Assembly: GCA_025738555.1 (NCBI GenBank)
Contig: JAOVFP010000004.1
Location: 4,340,001-4,404,000, forward strand
Reading direction: 5' to 3'
Length of the DNA: 64,000 bases
Origin: Cyathus striatus
Taxonomy: Eukaryota; Basidiomycota; Agaricomycetes; Agaricales; Nidulariaceae
The translations under genes and the position numbers were made by a program. Under the pieces are notes generated by a model that saw only the letters and a list, made by a program, of their open reading frames with translations, ran no database searches and was not told the DNA's origin. Positions 1 to 12,089 of the stretch are shown one piece after another. Numbering within the stretch: position 1 is the stretch's first letter; each line of letters begins with the position of its first letter.

Positions 1-1820
1 AATCTGCCAAGAAGCGCCCTCGCAAGCGACCTTCAGAGTATCAACCACCGCGGACAGATGAAGAATTGGCTCGACGCTTGAAAGAGGTGCAGATCGTTCC
101 ATTCAAACCGTCGTTGTTTATGTTTGTACTTGGCCCTCATACTACTCTCATTCATCCAGAACCACGTAGAGCACGAGCGTCGTTGGGCGCAGGGATCATT
201 CCTTCAAGTTATCCGATCTCATGTGAAGGGTAAATTGAAGGCTTCCCCAAAGCTCCCTTGGAGTATATGGTTGTCGATGAATCCTGACAGTGATGCCACT
301 GCCATTTGGCTGGAACGCAAGTTTGACGTTCCGGTCTCTGGTTCATGGGCGTCTGATGCTGTCTTCTCAATACCACTCACCCCGGCGTCCAGTGCGATCA
401 TACCTGGGGACCCCGGTCTCATTGTCTTTGAGTGTACGCCCATCGAAGGCCTCTCAGATGACATTGAAAGGTTTGTGATAGGATTGTCAAATATCCACAA
501 GAGGACTGACAAAGTTTATATTAGAAAATACCGCATTCTTGATGACTGTTCTCGATTACGCGACATAATCAAGTCACTTCCGTCAAAACGCCGTTTTATC
601 CCGTCCCTTTTGATATTCTGCTGGACAGACGGTGAGAAGGCGTATGAGGGCACTGACTTCATTGACATGGTATGTGGTTAGGTTAACTTTCTGAAAACAT
701 GACGCTTACTTTTCATAGGTCAAGAGGCTTGTGAACGAGTCGACCATCCAGAGCTATCATATACTGCCAATGACGATCGCGATGAAGGATCCTGACGGGA
801 ATCTCGAAAGCTGTCTTCCATCTCTCCCATTTGACGTGGAGGGCAAGCTCGCCCAGAACCTCACTGTTAGAGGCGTATCCAAAAAATTCGAACCCACAAT
901 CACGTCATTTGTAACCGAGTGGATCGAAAACTGTAACTTCAATGGCAACTGTGCGTTTATTCACCGGCTCCTCCTGTTTTAAAGTCTAAACGCCGTCTAG
1001 TCAATTGGGGCATGTACTGCCGTGTCGTGCAAGCTTCCTTAGCCTTGTTGAATAAGGCTGGAGAAAGCTCCTTTGAGCTTATTGGTTCTCCAAAAGTTGC
1101 ATTGCTGCAAAAGTTTGATTTTCTCCCCGTCGGCAATAGCGAGTACGTGATACCTTTCATAACCGCTTCTTTATCTAACTATTTTGTTTAGCGCTGTGTA
1201 TGATCTCGTCGAGGAGTGGCTTTCAAGCGTTAGTGAGGCAGGAGACACCGAAGCTATCAGTTTGGATATCGAATCGCATAGGAACATCAATCAAGGTGTG
1301 CATTAGTGGATATGTTAAAGAGCAACGTGCTAATATCGACACAGAGTTCCCAGCTCGAACTTTTATCGACCATCTGTCAGAACTGCTTCAGCTTAGACTA
1401 GGTCGTCGCATTGGGAAAGACTTGAAAACCATTTACTATGTTCCTGTCGTTGACATCAAGTCTGCAGTGGAGGCATTCAAGGAATCGATTCAACCACTTC
1501 AGCTGAATCTCACGCAGACGCTAACTCTAAGCGTTCGTCGTTCTCCCAAACGCCGAGGCACATCCGTCGATACCGACCGCCTCAGTCCTGGCCCTAAACG
1601 GATACGACTCGACGAGTCCACGTCCTCCACCGCTTCTTCCGCCTATGAAGAGCGCTCTTGTCCTTCGAGCCCGCTAGCAAATGGCAGAAATACTCCGTCA
1701 CCGAGTATGAGCACAGTCTCGCTCGCTACGACTGCCACTACAGAGGCTCCTAATATATCGGTTGCGATGCTTCGTGCGTTGACCAAGGATCTGAAGAGGA
1801 AATATGTTACCGGAACATGA
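1..1820 (+). CDS. SAC3/GANP-family mRNA-export factor, C-terminal part (5' end outside window)
   Basis: Six exons can be joined in one frame: <3-125, 172-669, 719-950, 1001-1142, 1192-1295 and 1345-1820 (TGA stop). All introns are 46-50 bp with GT-AG ends. The fragment encodes about 540 residues. The order of segments resembles the region of GANP/Sac3 proteins after the PCI-like domain: a conserved hydrophobic LLIFCW block, a segment reading FVTEWIENCNF, then a WGMYCRVVQASLALLNKAG helix. It ends in a Ser/Pro-rich tail with basic KRRG and PKRIRLD clusters. In this family the protein forms the TREX-2 scaffold that couples transcription to mRNA export at nuclear pores. The N-terminal half is outside the window, so the family call rests on the C-terminal region alone. 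Intron 1 is the least certain join. Confidence 0.55.
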
Positions 1821-2583
1821 TAGATATTCGGACATGTTGTATTGGATAGTTATTTTAACTTATTTTTTTGCTACTTTGTCAATTGTATTACGGATTGCAT
1901 TGGATATGGTTCGCTGTGCGGTTTATGTAAAACCAGATGAGCGTTGAATGAAACGTACACTGTAGTAAGTAAGCGCTTGAGCGTGGTAATCAAGTCCGCG
2001 AACAACTAAAATAGAATCAAAATGCTCGCTAACCAAAAACTTCAACTTGCCAAATACTTTCACTTTCAAAGTCTTTCATACATCTCATTCACTTGCACTC
2101 AACAGAAAGTTTATCCTTCAAGTCTTGGATTGAGTCATGAAAGTACAAAGAAGAACCCGTAAGGAGATACATCTAGGACTCTACTCGTACAATTAATTAA
2201 TTTTGATCATGCAGTAACGTAAAAGAAAATATAAATATAAAAGACAGGCCAACCAAAAAGAGTTGAACAGTTCGTCATATGAAACATGAATGCGCGTGCG
2301 TCGTGATATCAAATATTGCGTATGCTAATGAAGATGCAGCGGGGTCGTGAGACTATGAACGAGGTAACAAAACAAATAAAAAGAGTATGAACCGAAACCG
2401 AAACTGAACCTAACAATGCGGAGATGAGAGGATATGATAAAAACAAAGTACATAAATAACCGAAGGACGAATGAAAAACCGACTGTAGGGACTTGTTGAC
2501 GAAGTTGTTTGTCTATCCATGTCTAGCAGCAGCGGGGCATTAAGCATATTAAGAGAGAAACTATGTGTCCCGGAGCGAGTCTA
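1821..2583. other. Intergenic region between convergent genes
   Basis: This is AT-rich sequence between the 3' ends of the SAC3-like gene and the hexose-transporter gene, which converge. I see no further ORF with coding character, RNA gene or repeat in it. Confidence 0.6.
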
Positions 2584-4660
2584 CTATGCGGTGGTGGAAG
2601 CTTTCTCCCTGGTATCGTAAGCTGGAGCAGGCGCGGACTCGACGTCTGCGTTGCCTGGGTGGGTGAAGGGCTTCTCACGGGGAACGTATTCTGCGCGCTC
2701 CTCCTCCAATGCGCCGGAGGCAAGAGGCTTGTGCGCCTGCGCGTTCTGAGTCTGCTGCACAAGGTCGTACCTCGAGGTGTACCCAGGGGGCGCCCACCTG
2801 GATGATGTCCATGGCTTGCACTTGGGGTCATTGTACATCTAATAGGAAAGAAAAAGGAGAATCAACAACTGATCGGGTATTCTTGAAAACTCGAATAAAA
2901 GCTTACCACATCGACACTCTCGAGGGACAGATCGGACGACTCGTAGAGGAAGAAAAAGACGACGAAGGCAGCCGCCAAATTGCACGCGGCAAAGACAAAG
3001 CCGTAGCGGAACTTGATGGCAGATGTGATGAAGGGGGTGAAGAAGGCGATGAGGAAGTTCCATAGCCAGTTGGAAGCGGTGGCGAGGGCAGCCTGTTTTG
3101 CGCGTGTACGGGTCGGGAAGGTCTCGCCGATGATGATCCAGATACCGGGTGCCCAAGTCGTGGAGAATCCGAGAATGAAGAGGCAGGCGGAGACGATCAT
3201 CACTGTTGTTTAAGTGTTAGGGATGCATTTTGGATAGAGGAGAAGAGAAGAGCCACGTACATTTACCGATATCCTGGTTATTTGTGGGATCTTTGGCTGT
3301 TCCGGCTGCGGCGAAGACGAAGAGCCAAATGGACTGCCAAATACCACCGAGCATGAGCGGCCAGCGACGTCCAAACTGCGCATATAGGTGAGTATAGGAA
3401 AAGGGAAAAGAAAAATGGGATATTCACCTTCTCCATGACATAGAGACCGCCGAATGTGCATCCAAAATTGACAGCACCGAGAATAATTTGCGTGATATAA
3501 CTGTCTTGAATACCAACGGACTGGAAGATGGTGGCTCCGTAGTAGAAAAAGTAATTGGCACCGGTGAGCTGCTGGAGACTCTGGAGAGCCATGCCGAGGA
3601 GGGTACGGTAGAGGACCTTGTTCTCAACCTTGAAGCAGTCGGTCCATCCGGTTCCAGAAGCCTGTCTGCGCTCGTGCTCTACCTGGGTGGAGATATCCTC
3701 GACCTCAAGCTGAACGATGCGGGACTCTTTCTCGACACCGAACGTCCTGGAGACGGCTATGCGGGCTTCTTCGATTTTACCGTGGGCGACGAGCCAGCGT
3801 GGGGATTCAGGCATAAAGAGGATACCGGCGCAGAGGACTGCTGGCCAGATCAAACCGATTCCGATGAGGGTGCGCCATTGGCCGGGGCCATCGATTTCGC
3901 GGGTACCGATAGCGATACAGTCTAGAAAGCGGATGAGCTTAATTGAAGGAGGAGAAAGGAAAGGAGGTAAATTACAGGCTGTCAGGATGCCGAAGGTAAT
4001 GAAGAGCTGGTAGGTGGCAGTCATGGCACCACGAATTTGGGGTGGGGCAGTTTCTGCTTGATACTGAGGAAGTGTAAGTCAAAAGGCAGAAAGTGCGGTG
4101 GGTGACAATTAAACTTACCATGGGAACGGTGGCACTAAGAGAACCGACACCAATACCGCTGATCAAACGACCGACAGCGACTTGTTGCCAGACGTGCGTG
4201 GAGGCCATTTGGACGATGATACCGACGACGAAGATGGAGCAGTAGCAGATCATGGCGATACGACGACCAAGACGGTCAGCGAAGCTGTGATTACAAAGTG
4301 AGCTGGATATCGCACGTGTATGACAAGGAGTGACTTACGGAGCACCACAGAGTGCGCCAGCGAGGGTACCGATAGAAAGAAGAGCGACAATTAAGCCGGA
4401 GCGTACTGTGCTGAAGTCGCATGTGTTTGAGTCGTTAATGTCTGAACAGTGAGCGAAACGAAGCTTGAAATCGTGCATGAGGAGGATATCGCTGATTTGT
4501 CCAGTGTCGTAACCGAAGATGAAACCACCCATACTTGCGACGATGGCGAGCAGGATAGAAGCACCCCCGATGGGCATGCCATTTCTGTGGGGAGGATGGG
4601 GGTGAGTGGGGAAGAAGATGGAGAGGCGGGGAATGATGCTCACATATGGAAGAGGGGCAT
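2584..4660 (-). CDS. Hexose/sugar transporter, major facilitator superfamily
   Basis: Eight exons join in frame on the minus strand: 4660-4644, 4584-4339, 4284-4119, 4063-3976, 3921-3428, 3375-3261, 3202-2907 and 2838-2584. They encode 558 residues, the usual size for fungal sugar transporters. Diagnostic motifs appear in order: GGFIFGYDTG in TM1, DRLGRR after TM2, PESPRWL before the central loop, QQLTGANYFFYYG in TM7, FGRRWPL, and GETFPTRTRA in TM10. The usual PETKGLSLEEVD motif is weakened to YESSDLSLESVD. The C-terminal tail (TSRYDLVQQ and after) is typical of basidiomycete hexose transporters. The start is in a 17-bp first exon, chosen because it alone keeps the frame with a good GTGAGC donor; the ATG inside exon 2 is the alternative. 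The protein should import hexoses by proton symport at the plasma membrane. It is divergent from NSE3. Confidence 0.9.
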
Positions 4661-4706
4661 TGATTTGTAGGTCTTACTGGGGATTGGAGGACAAAAATAT
4701 GACAGC

Positions 4707-4725
4707 CCCCACCCCCGTCCTGGGG
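4707..4725. promoter_or_regulatory. Candidate CreA/Mig1-type sites upstream of the hexose transporter
   Basis: CCCCAC (GTGGGG on the minus strand) at 4707-4712 and CTGGGG at 4720-4725 both fit the SYGGRG consensus of fungal carbon-catabolite repressors. They lie 47-65 bp upstream of the chosen ATG. Such short motifs occur by chance, so function is only suggested by the sugar-transporter context. Confidence 0.25.
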
Positions 4726-5024
4726 TTTGCTTTTTGTACTGGACAGTGGCTTACCATGTGATGTCATTCCTTTTTGGTTCTGGATAATTTTTTTTTCTTT
4801 CTTCAATGCCTTACCCGGAAGCAGCCCCTCAGCGGATCTTCATCTCCGCAAGTCAGAGGCATAGGAGAGACAGTCCGAGTCTGAGACTCTGGCTCTGTAG
4901 GCCTCTGTGTTTCTCTGCATCTAGGTACGGCGTGTCTCGCTTGGCCGCGAATGGGTTGCAGTCTGCGTCGGCCAGGGCTGGTGCGCTAAGTGGAATCGAT
5001 GGAGTGGAACACCACAAATCTAAT

Positions 5025-5041
5025 CGTCATTCGTGATGACG
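5025..5041. promoter_or_regulatory. CRE-like palindrome in the divergent promoter
   Basis: CGTCAT at 5025-5030 and ATGACG at 5036-5041 form an inverted repeat around a 5-bp spacer. It lies in the 683-bp region between the divergent transporter and NSE3 genes. The half-sites look like bZIP/CREB-type sites. No other element was recognised between 4661 and 5343. Confidence 0.3.
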
Positions 5042-5343
5042 CACCCGAGACCGACATACGGGCTTATGAAACGCTTAGAACCTCTTAGAATCTGCTTCTA
5101 ATTATAACCCGGCCAGCTGACCATGTGCGGTGCACCTCCATCACTCGAGCAACAGCTTATTTTACTCCGGCTAATTAACAAATCCACGCGTCTACCGCCA
5201 GGTCGGGTCCTTTTTTGGATATTCTCCGGCTTAAGAGTGGGGCTAGACTCATGCACTGCCGAAACATCCCCAAACATCGCCACCGCGTACCGTCACACTT
5301 TGTTACGTCACACCGTGTTTTCTTTCTCCCTGTTCACCGAAAT

Positions 5344-6783
5344 ATGGTCCGTGCTACGACGCGCTCCCAGCGTGCCACTCAAGCCCCCCGCCTCTCCCAG
5401 TCCCAGCCTGCACGCTCCCAGCACCGCGCCTCTGGCTCAAGGCGCGCCATCGTTGAGGAGGAAGACGAGGGCGAGGATGAGGACAACAACGAAGAGCAGG
5501 ATGACGATGAAGAGGAGCCGCGTGGAACGCAGATGGACCTCGATGACGAAGGAGACCTGGTAAGTCTTCTCAGCACGCTCTGGTCTCACCCGTCTCAAGA
5601 TTAGCAGGAAATCACTCGAAAAGCCAATGAACTCGTGCGACTCGCACTTTTCGTCGAGCAAAAACGGATGACTTTGCGTCGTGAAGAAATCAACAAAAAA
5701 GGTATATCGATCCACCTCGGATCTAATTGCATGCTTATCATTACTTGTACCATAGTCCTAGGCCAGAGTACCCGTTCCTTTAACCGAGTCTTCACGGTGG
5801 CCCAACACATTCTCCGCGAAACGTTCGGAATGGAACTTGCTGAGCTTCCTTCCCGGGCAGGTTTGGAACATGATGCACACGACGAGGAACTGAACGAAGC
5901 ACGTCGTGCTGCTGGAATGAAGTCCAAGGGTAAGCTTAATCACTCCCTCCATTCCCTTTCCCCTTTCGTCCCTCTCCGAACCTGGCACTGATCCCGTTGT
6001 GTTCCTAATTACAACACAACAGCCGCAAACCTCCTCTCCAAGACCTACATCCTACGCTCGTGCCTCCATCCGGAGCTGATAGAGAGAGCAGCCCAGACAA
6101 ATGAGAAGATTCTAGAGGAAGAAATTGTCGATGACCTTTCAGAAGAAGAGCATCAGGCAGACAATTCGGAAGACGAAGACCGTCCCCCCAAGTCCTACGG
6201 CAGTCTCATCTCTTGGAGCAAAGGTGACCAGCTCGGCACGCTCGGAATCCTCTACGTTATCCTCTCCCTCATACTCGTTAATGGCCGAGTTGTAAGCGAC
6301 AGTACGTGTTTTTTTCCCCTTTACTCCGAAATCTCTCTTATCTCCTTTCCAGTGGATCTTCGTTCGCACCTCAAACGCCTCCGTCTACCATCCACCCCGG
6401 GCCGATCCCCAGTCCATTTCACAACAACTGCCACGCACCGTTCCATGTCTACCGACGACTACCTCTCGGTCCTTCTCCGGCAGGGATACCTCGATCGTCA
6501 GATTATCGGCGACAAGTCCAAAGCGAAAGGTGCGAAGCGAGTACGGTCCGCACAGGAAGACGATGCTGCACGGTTGTACGAGTGGCGCTGGGGCCCGAGG
6601 GCTATGTGCGAGGTGGGCGAGGCAGGTATTGGACACTTCGTTGCTGAGTTTATGACGGGTGATATGGAGGGGTATGATGAGGACGAGTCTGCCCAGGTTC
6701 GGAAGAAGCGCGAGGAGAAGTTGGAGAAGATGATGAAGGGCGTTGAGAGAGCTGCTGGAGGCAAGCTGATAGATCTTAGGTAG
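5344..6783 (+). CDS. NSE3: Nse3 / MAGE-domain subunit of the Smc5/6 complex
   Basis: Five exons (5344-5559, 5608-5701, 5756-5929, 6023-6301 and 6353-6783) join in frame to give 397 residues. The N-terminus is Ser/Arg/Gln-rich and then strongly acidic (about residues 35-70). The MAGE homology domain follows: LVRLALFVEQKRMTLRREEI, then SFNRVFTVAQHILRETFGM and the helix ending in AELPSR. A second winged-helix part contains LGILYVILSLILVNGRVV and DYLSVLLRQGYLDR. A C-terminal stretch reads YEWRWGPRA, also conserved in MAGE proteins. Nse3 pairs with Nse1 and bridges the Nse4 kleisin to DNA in the Smc5/6 genome-stability complex. The ATG at 5344 is preceded by upstream codons in the same frame, but the protein begins plausibly there. 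The acceptor of intron 1 could be 3 bp earlier. Confidence 0.87.
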
Positions 6784-8208
6784 CGCAGGTGTGTTGCTTT
6801 ACTTTCATGTTTGTCCGGCACCGACGGGCGTGTATTATTAGTGTATGTGATATATTTGAAATGCCTATTCTACATTGTAAGACAAGAGTTGTTGAAGCCC
6901 CTCCCGAAATATGGGGTGTAAGTTGGGTTGTCGCGTTGTTGGATATGTCGCTTTCGCTCCCCGGTTTCCTACTCCACCAGTCGGATATCCGGCTCCATCC
7001 CTCCCCCATCTGTAAAGGACTTCTGGCACCCTCCAACCCCACAGACAATACTATGCGAGGTGTAAGTTTATTTTCGGAATATTACTTACGTACCCATATG
7101 ACCATCTCTATGACTTAAGTGGCTGCTCTCCGCACTATTAAGTGCTATAATTAACTACTCCTACTACTCCCCTTTACTTATGACTTCATTCCAGAATCTA
7201 TCGCAGTTTGTCTATACTGGAGCACACCAATGCTCAACATTCCCAAACCCCCTTGGTTTAAATTTCAAAAACAGTCAGCAGCAGTGTTATAGCTTTTTTT
7301 GTGCATATACTACGCTGCTCAAACGCTGCTTGGCGTGGATGTCTCCCGCTCGATACCATCTGGCATCAGCAACCGCGCGTCCCGGCACAATCATCTTCCC
7401 AACGGCAAAGAACTTTCCAAGTTTCCAACGCTACAGCTCAATCACAATTTTGACTGATGGTTGACCAATTGGAGTTCGGAAAAATGGGTATGTAACCTTA
7501 TATAACCCATCTGAACGTCCGAAGGATTATACATTCCTCTCCGCGTTAATTAATTAACGGTCTGCAGGAACCAATCCTGGAGACTCGGTATGCTTCGGTA
7601 TGGTGTTAATTTCAGTGGATGAACACTGCATACGATTTGTTTCGGACTCCTCCGAGTACACATTTGTAGGTTCGATATGTGTGTGTTTCTCTCTTGTTTC
7701 TCTCTGTACTGTTTGATTAAATGACAACTTACCCCTTACCAGTTATTTCTACCTCTGCCTCAAGGATATATAATCGAGCATTTGACCTGGCATTTGGGCA
7801 TTAACCCAAATTGACCAATCGTAGCAAGCTCGGACTCGGGCTTGGAAATGTTCGTCCAATTAATATAACACTAAAGTTGCCAGCTGCACATGTGACATTA
7901 CTCGGAGTTCTTGGTGGTTCCAGGTTCTACTTAACCCACCGCTCAAAATGTCATGGTTCAAACCAGCAACACATACAACACTTGTACTTGCTTCCATACG
8001 GAAGGATTATGGAAAGGGAGCGAGAAGAACACGTAGTCCTAAGTACGGCTTTCCTCCCATTCCAACTGACATTTATGACGAATCACATTTCAACTATGAA
8101 ATTCCTTTCAACTCAGCACATTCAAAAATAGCGCATTCGCTGTCTTCATATAGCAGATTATCATGAATAGGAGCACTTAGTAGATGTCTTCCTTCCTGCC
8201 ACATTGCC
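6784..8208. other. Intergenic region, no gene seen
   Basis: There are about 1.4 kb between two plus-strand genes, with only short ORFs lacking coding character. It should contain the promoter of the downstream MFS gene. I saw no tRNA, repeat or mobile-element end. Confidence 0.5.
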
Positions 8209-10702
8209 ATGAGCACTCCACATCTCGTTCCCCACACTTGGGATGAATCGACGATATGTGCTCCAGACATGGTAGGAGTTGTCGTTACACCACTCGAAGA
8301 GATCCACGAGACTATCGATCCCGGAGTAACCCCAGCTGAACGAGCAGTGACTTCCGAAATGCTTGACGAGGACTATGGGCACCAACTGGAGGAGTTGATA
8401 CGACACCACAGTGATAATGCTTGTTCGCGCAGTACTGAAAAGGTGCATGCCAACGTGGACATTGAAAAGGCAGCGGCGTCCCAGCTAGAGACAAAGACAG
8501 ATGGCTCATTTTATGTCAGTTCCCTCCTAGCATCAGCTACAATGTTCTCTACTTTCGTTCCTTACCCTTCCGATACTAGATCGAATTCGAAGAAGGCGAC
8601 AAACGAAACCCGATAAACTTCTCGTGTAGAAAAAAATGGACAATTACCGCCTTCGCGTGTATATTGACATATATAGCCTGTATGTTCTAAAAGTATCTCT
8701 CACCTATTTTTGGAACATGACCAACGTTGACAAATGCAGCTTCGTCTACTTCCGCGTACTCGATAGGATATGCATCCATGATGCGGGACTTGAACTGCAC
8801 CTTGTTCCAAGCCACTATTGGCTTATCGGTGTATACTCTAGGATTTGGTGTCGTACCTCTAGTAACTGCTTCGCTCAGCGAAGACTTCGGTCGGCAGCCC
8901 CTATACCTCGGATCCGGCATAGGGTTGCTCCTCATGTACCTCATGATTGCACTGTAGGCAACTGCTCTTAATAGTACAACTTTCCTACATTCCTAATAAC
9001 CTGCACACTACACTGTACAGGGGCAAGAACATACAGACCGTGTTGATTGGTCGGTTCTTACAGGGGGCATTTGCTTCAACCGGATCCACGATGGTGGGAG
9101 GCACCATTGCGGACATATGGCCAGCAAAGGAGTGAGTTTTCATTCTATTTTTATCACCAAGTGATCTATTATTCGCGATAGACGTGGTCTCCCCATGGCG
9201 TGGTTTTCTGTAGCAGCCATTGGCGGGAACGGATTAGGTCCTTTCATTGCGGGTTGGATTGAGAACAATCCAAAGCTGGGATGGAGGTGGATCCAGTGGA
9301 CACAGATGATGTACGTTTACTGGAGTCATTTGATTTTATAGGTGTCTCTGAGCGGTCGCACTAGGATATGTGGAGCTTACCTCGTCTTGGTTCCTTTCAT
9401 CCTGACGGAAACCCGTGCTTCCGTTCTCCTTACCCGGATCGCGAAAAAGCTTCGCAAAGAAACAGGTGACAATAGATATCGTGCTCGAGTGGAAGATGAA
9501 CGTGCTTCGCTTAGGACATTGATTTTTATTTCTTGCACGAGGCCACTCTGTAAGCGTTAAAATGAATTATAATCTTTTTAAAGTTACGTCTCATTATTTA
9601 ATTTCTATCAGACTTGATGATAACTGAGTTAATTGTTTCGAGCTTCAGTGTAACTTTTTCCTTCACCAGTCATAACTTTTCTTAAAACATACTCAATAGA
9701 TATGGGTTGGATTTGCATGGGGAGTCACATATGTTATGGTTGAGTGCGTGTCATACACTTTCTCCCTTCCAGACGCAAATTTAAATCTGCTTTAGATCGA
9801 TCTCTGGAATTTTCAGAGGCTTGCATAAATTTAATATCGCACAAATTGGGAGTGTTTTCATAGCTATGAGGTGAGATGTTCGTCCTTACTTCCTCGCAGC
9901 TTTAGCTCACTTGGAAAAACAGTGTTGGATCTATACTTGCATTCCTTATAAACTACTACCAAGAAAAATTATACCGGTATGCATATGCAATTTTATACCT
10001 TTATTTCGTGAATTGACATGGTTGTAGTGACAATGTAGCTTCTCGAGGACCTGAAGCGCGATTATACTCAGCGTGTGCTGCAGGAATTCTTCTTGCAGCC
10101 AGTATGTTTATGTATGCATGGTGCTCTTTCGCACATGTGCATTGGATATCATTAGCCATTGCTATAGCTGTAAGTACCTTAAATGGAGTTCTTTTCTAAA
10201 ATGGGCTAAAATTATGATCATAGCTATACATTATCGCCACATTTACAATTTATCTAGCTGTATTCTCATACTTTGCCGACTGGTATGCAATTTTTCGCAT
10301 CCATCTACTTTTAGGCTAACTTGCTTTTGCGCATAGTTACGGTCCATTCGCTTCATCAGCTCTAGCAGGTCAAAGCTTAGCTCGTAAGTTGCGCTATATC
10401 TAAACAAAAATACAAATTCTCACGGCCTAATATCAGGTAACCTAGCAGCAACAGCGTTCCCACTGTTCACAGAACAGATGTATCACAAACTTGGATATAA
10501 CTGGGCTAACACGTTATTTGGCTTCCTAGCAGCAATTATGATACCCATTCCTTTCGTATGCCATTTTCATCCTCTTTCTTTTATTTTCGTGCACTAGAAC
10601 TAACTCTTATTAAAGGTGTTGTTCTTCTACGGACCTACAATTCGTGGAAAGAGCAAATTCTCCAGCGCAGTTATGGAACTGGAAGCTCAAAAATATATAT
10701 AA
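8209..10702 (+). CDS. DHA1-family MFS exporter (drug/polyamine type)
   Basis: Fifteen exons join in one frame: 8209-8514, 8580-8679, 8740-8953, 9021-9131, 9182-9310, 9365-9549, 9612-9649, 9700-9743, 9796-9870, 9923-9976, 10028-10169, 10224-10282, 10337-10383, 10437-10555 and 10616-10702. They encode 569 residues. Several exons are under 60 bp, but every junction is GT-AG and keeps frame, so the gene looks intact. A roughly 100-residue cytosolic acidic N-terminus precedes TM1. The family loop motif appears as SEDFGRQPLYLGSG. Other landmarks are GRFLQGAFASTGSTMVGG, the PAKERG loop, RPLYLMITE before the second half, and WVGFAWGVTYVMVE. This layout matches fungal 12-TM drug:H+ antiporters of the Flr1/Tpo group. 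Substrate cannot be told from sequence. Confidence 0.87.
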
Positions 10703-10966
10703 CGGCATAGAAATGTTTAAATTCGGTCACCGTTACAAAGCTGATATCGAACCTTGAACTTCCAGAACATTGTTATTCGGACAAGATCTGCTTATATGCG
10801 ACGGAGGGTGATAGCTAACTTTCTACTTTATCGTGCATGCTCTGACTAGCGATGATCATGTCGTGGAATGGGGCCGCAGAATGGACCATTCAATTCAAAT
10901 CATCATTGTATACATACTGGCTGAATATAAGCTAACTGCACTGCGATTATCCTCTTATCCCCAAAA

Positions 10967-11509
10967 ATGGTTTATATTACTCCGAATGACAAACTTGCAG
11001 CTTACTTCGACGAGATTCACGAAGACCTCCACAAGTACTTTGAGAAACATGACATCCATCGTCCGTCGCTCCGGTGCTGTTCATTGTCATGGAAGCCATT
11101 ATCTTCCTCCCTATATTTCACCGTCGCGGTCGTTTCATCGGTAAGTGGTTGACTCTACCGCTATTCATGGAAGAGAAATTACTTATAATCTCCTCAACTC
11201 TTCCGGTAGGAAATTTATCTATTTCATCGTCATATGATTCTGTCACTCGCCTGCTCAGTAATTATGCTGCTAACTTGCTATCTGAACGTTCAGATGTCAA
11301 AAAAGTATCACACAGTGATAGAATACTCTGTGCCCACCCTTATCGATGAAGAATACAGGCTTTTTGTATGGTTAATGAATGCCCGAACATTTTCATATAT
11401 TGCTTTCGCAATATTTTCCATCATACGAGCAATTCCTTTCAACTACTACACCGAAACAAAGCTAGCAGCTAATATTGCTGCCGTGGTGTGCTTGGCATCC
11501 CACCCCTAA
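10967..11509 (+). other. Weak coding-like segment with hydrophobic stretches, unrecognised
   Basis: Short ORFs here include MVYITPNDKLAAYFDEIHED (from 10967) and an ATG-started 91-residue ORF from 11234 to 11509. The second one has two hydrophobic stretches that could be membrane helices. The pieces lie in different frames and I could not connect them by convincing introns. This could be a small membrane-protein gene or a relic. From 11510 to about 12090 I see nothing recognisable. Confidence 0.2.
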
Positions 11510-12089
11510 TATGCGCCATTGCTCTCCACACGCGGCATTATGGGATATTGTCTTTCTGGCACGGATGTACAATCCAATAGAAGTGGAATCACTTCAAGGC
11601 GCATCTATTTGAACAGCACTGGCACCGACTGCCGAACTTAGTTTATTGAGAGATATCACACAAGGCTAGTTATTCTCTTGTGCTGGGTGTTCCAACTCTG
11701 TATCCAGTTTCAACTCCTGAGACATACATGAAAGTGACAAAATGTCGTTATGATGATATAACAACGGAAGAAGCAATTTGTATGTCTCAAATGTACATGT
11801 AACAATAAAAATACCTGACATGCCGAAAATTACAATATGTAACGCCTAAAATCTTGAAGTGCCGAATGTATCTATGGGTTTGGGATGTAATGCACTGTGA
11901 AGGGTGCTGAATTGATTATGTTAGTACAGTATTGCGGACCTATCTGACAGTGCTTAAGGACTGTGAGATAGGCAAGTGGTTCAGGACCATTTTTACACTA
12001 ATGAAATATTTGGACATTGGTATATATTATAATAAGTGTGATAGCTTTTCCCTCATCAGTATCTTGGTATTGAAGGCATTAAATCCACT

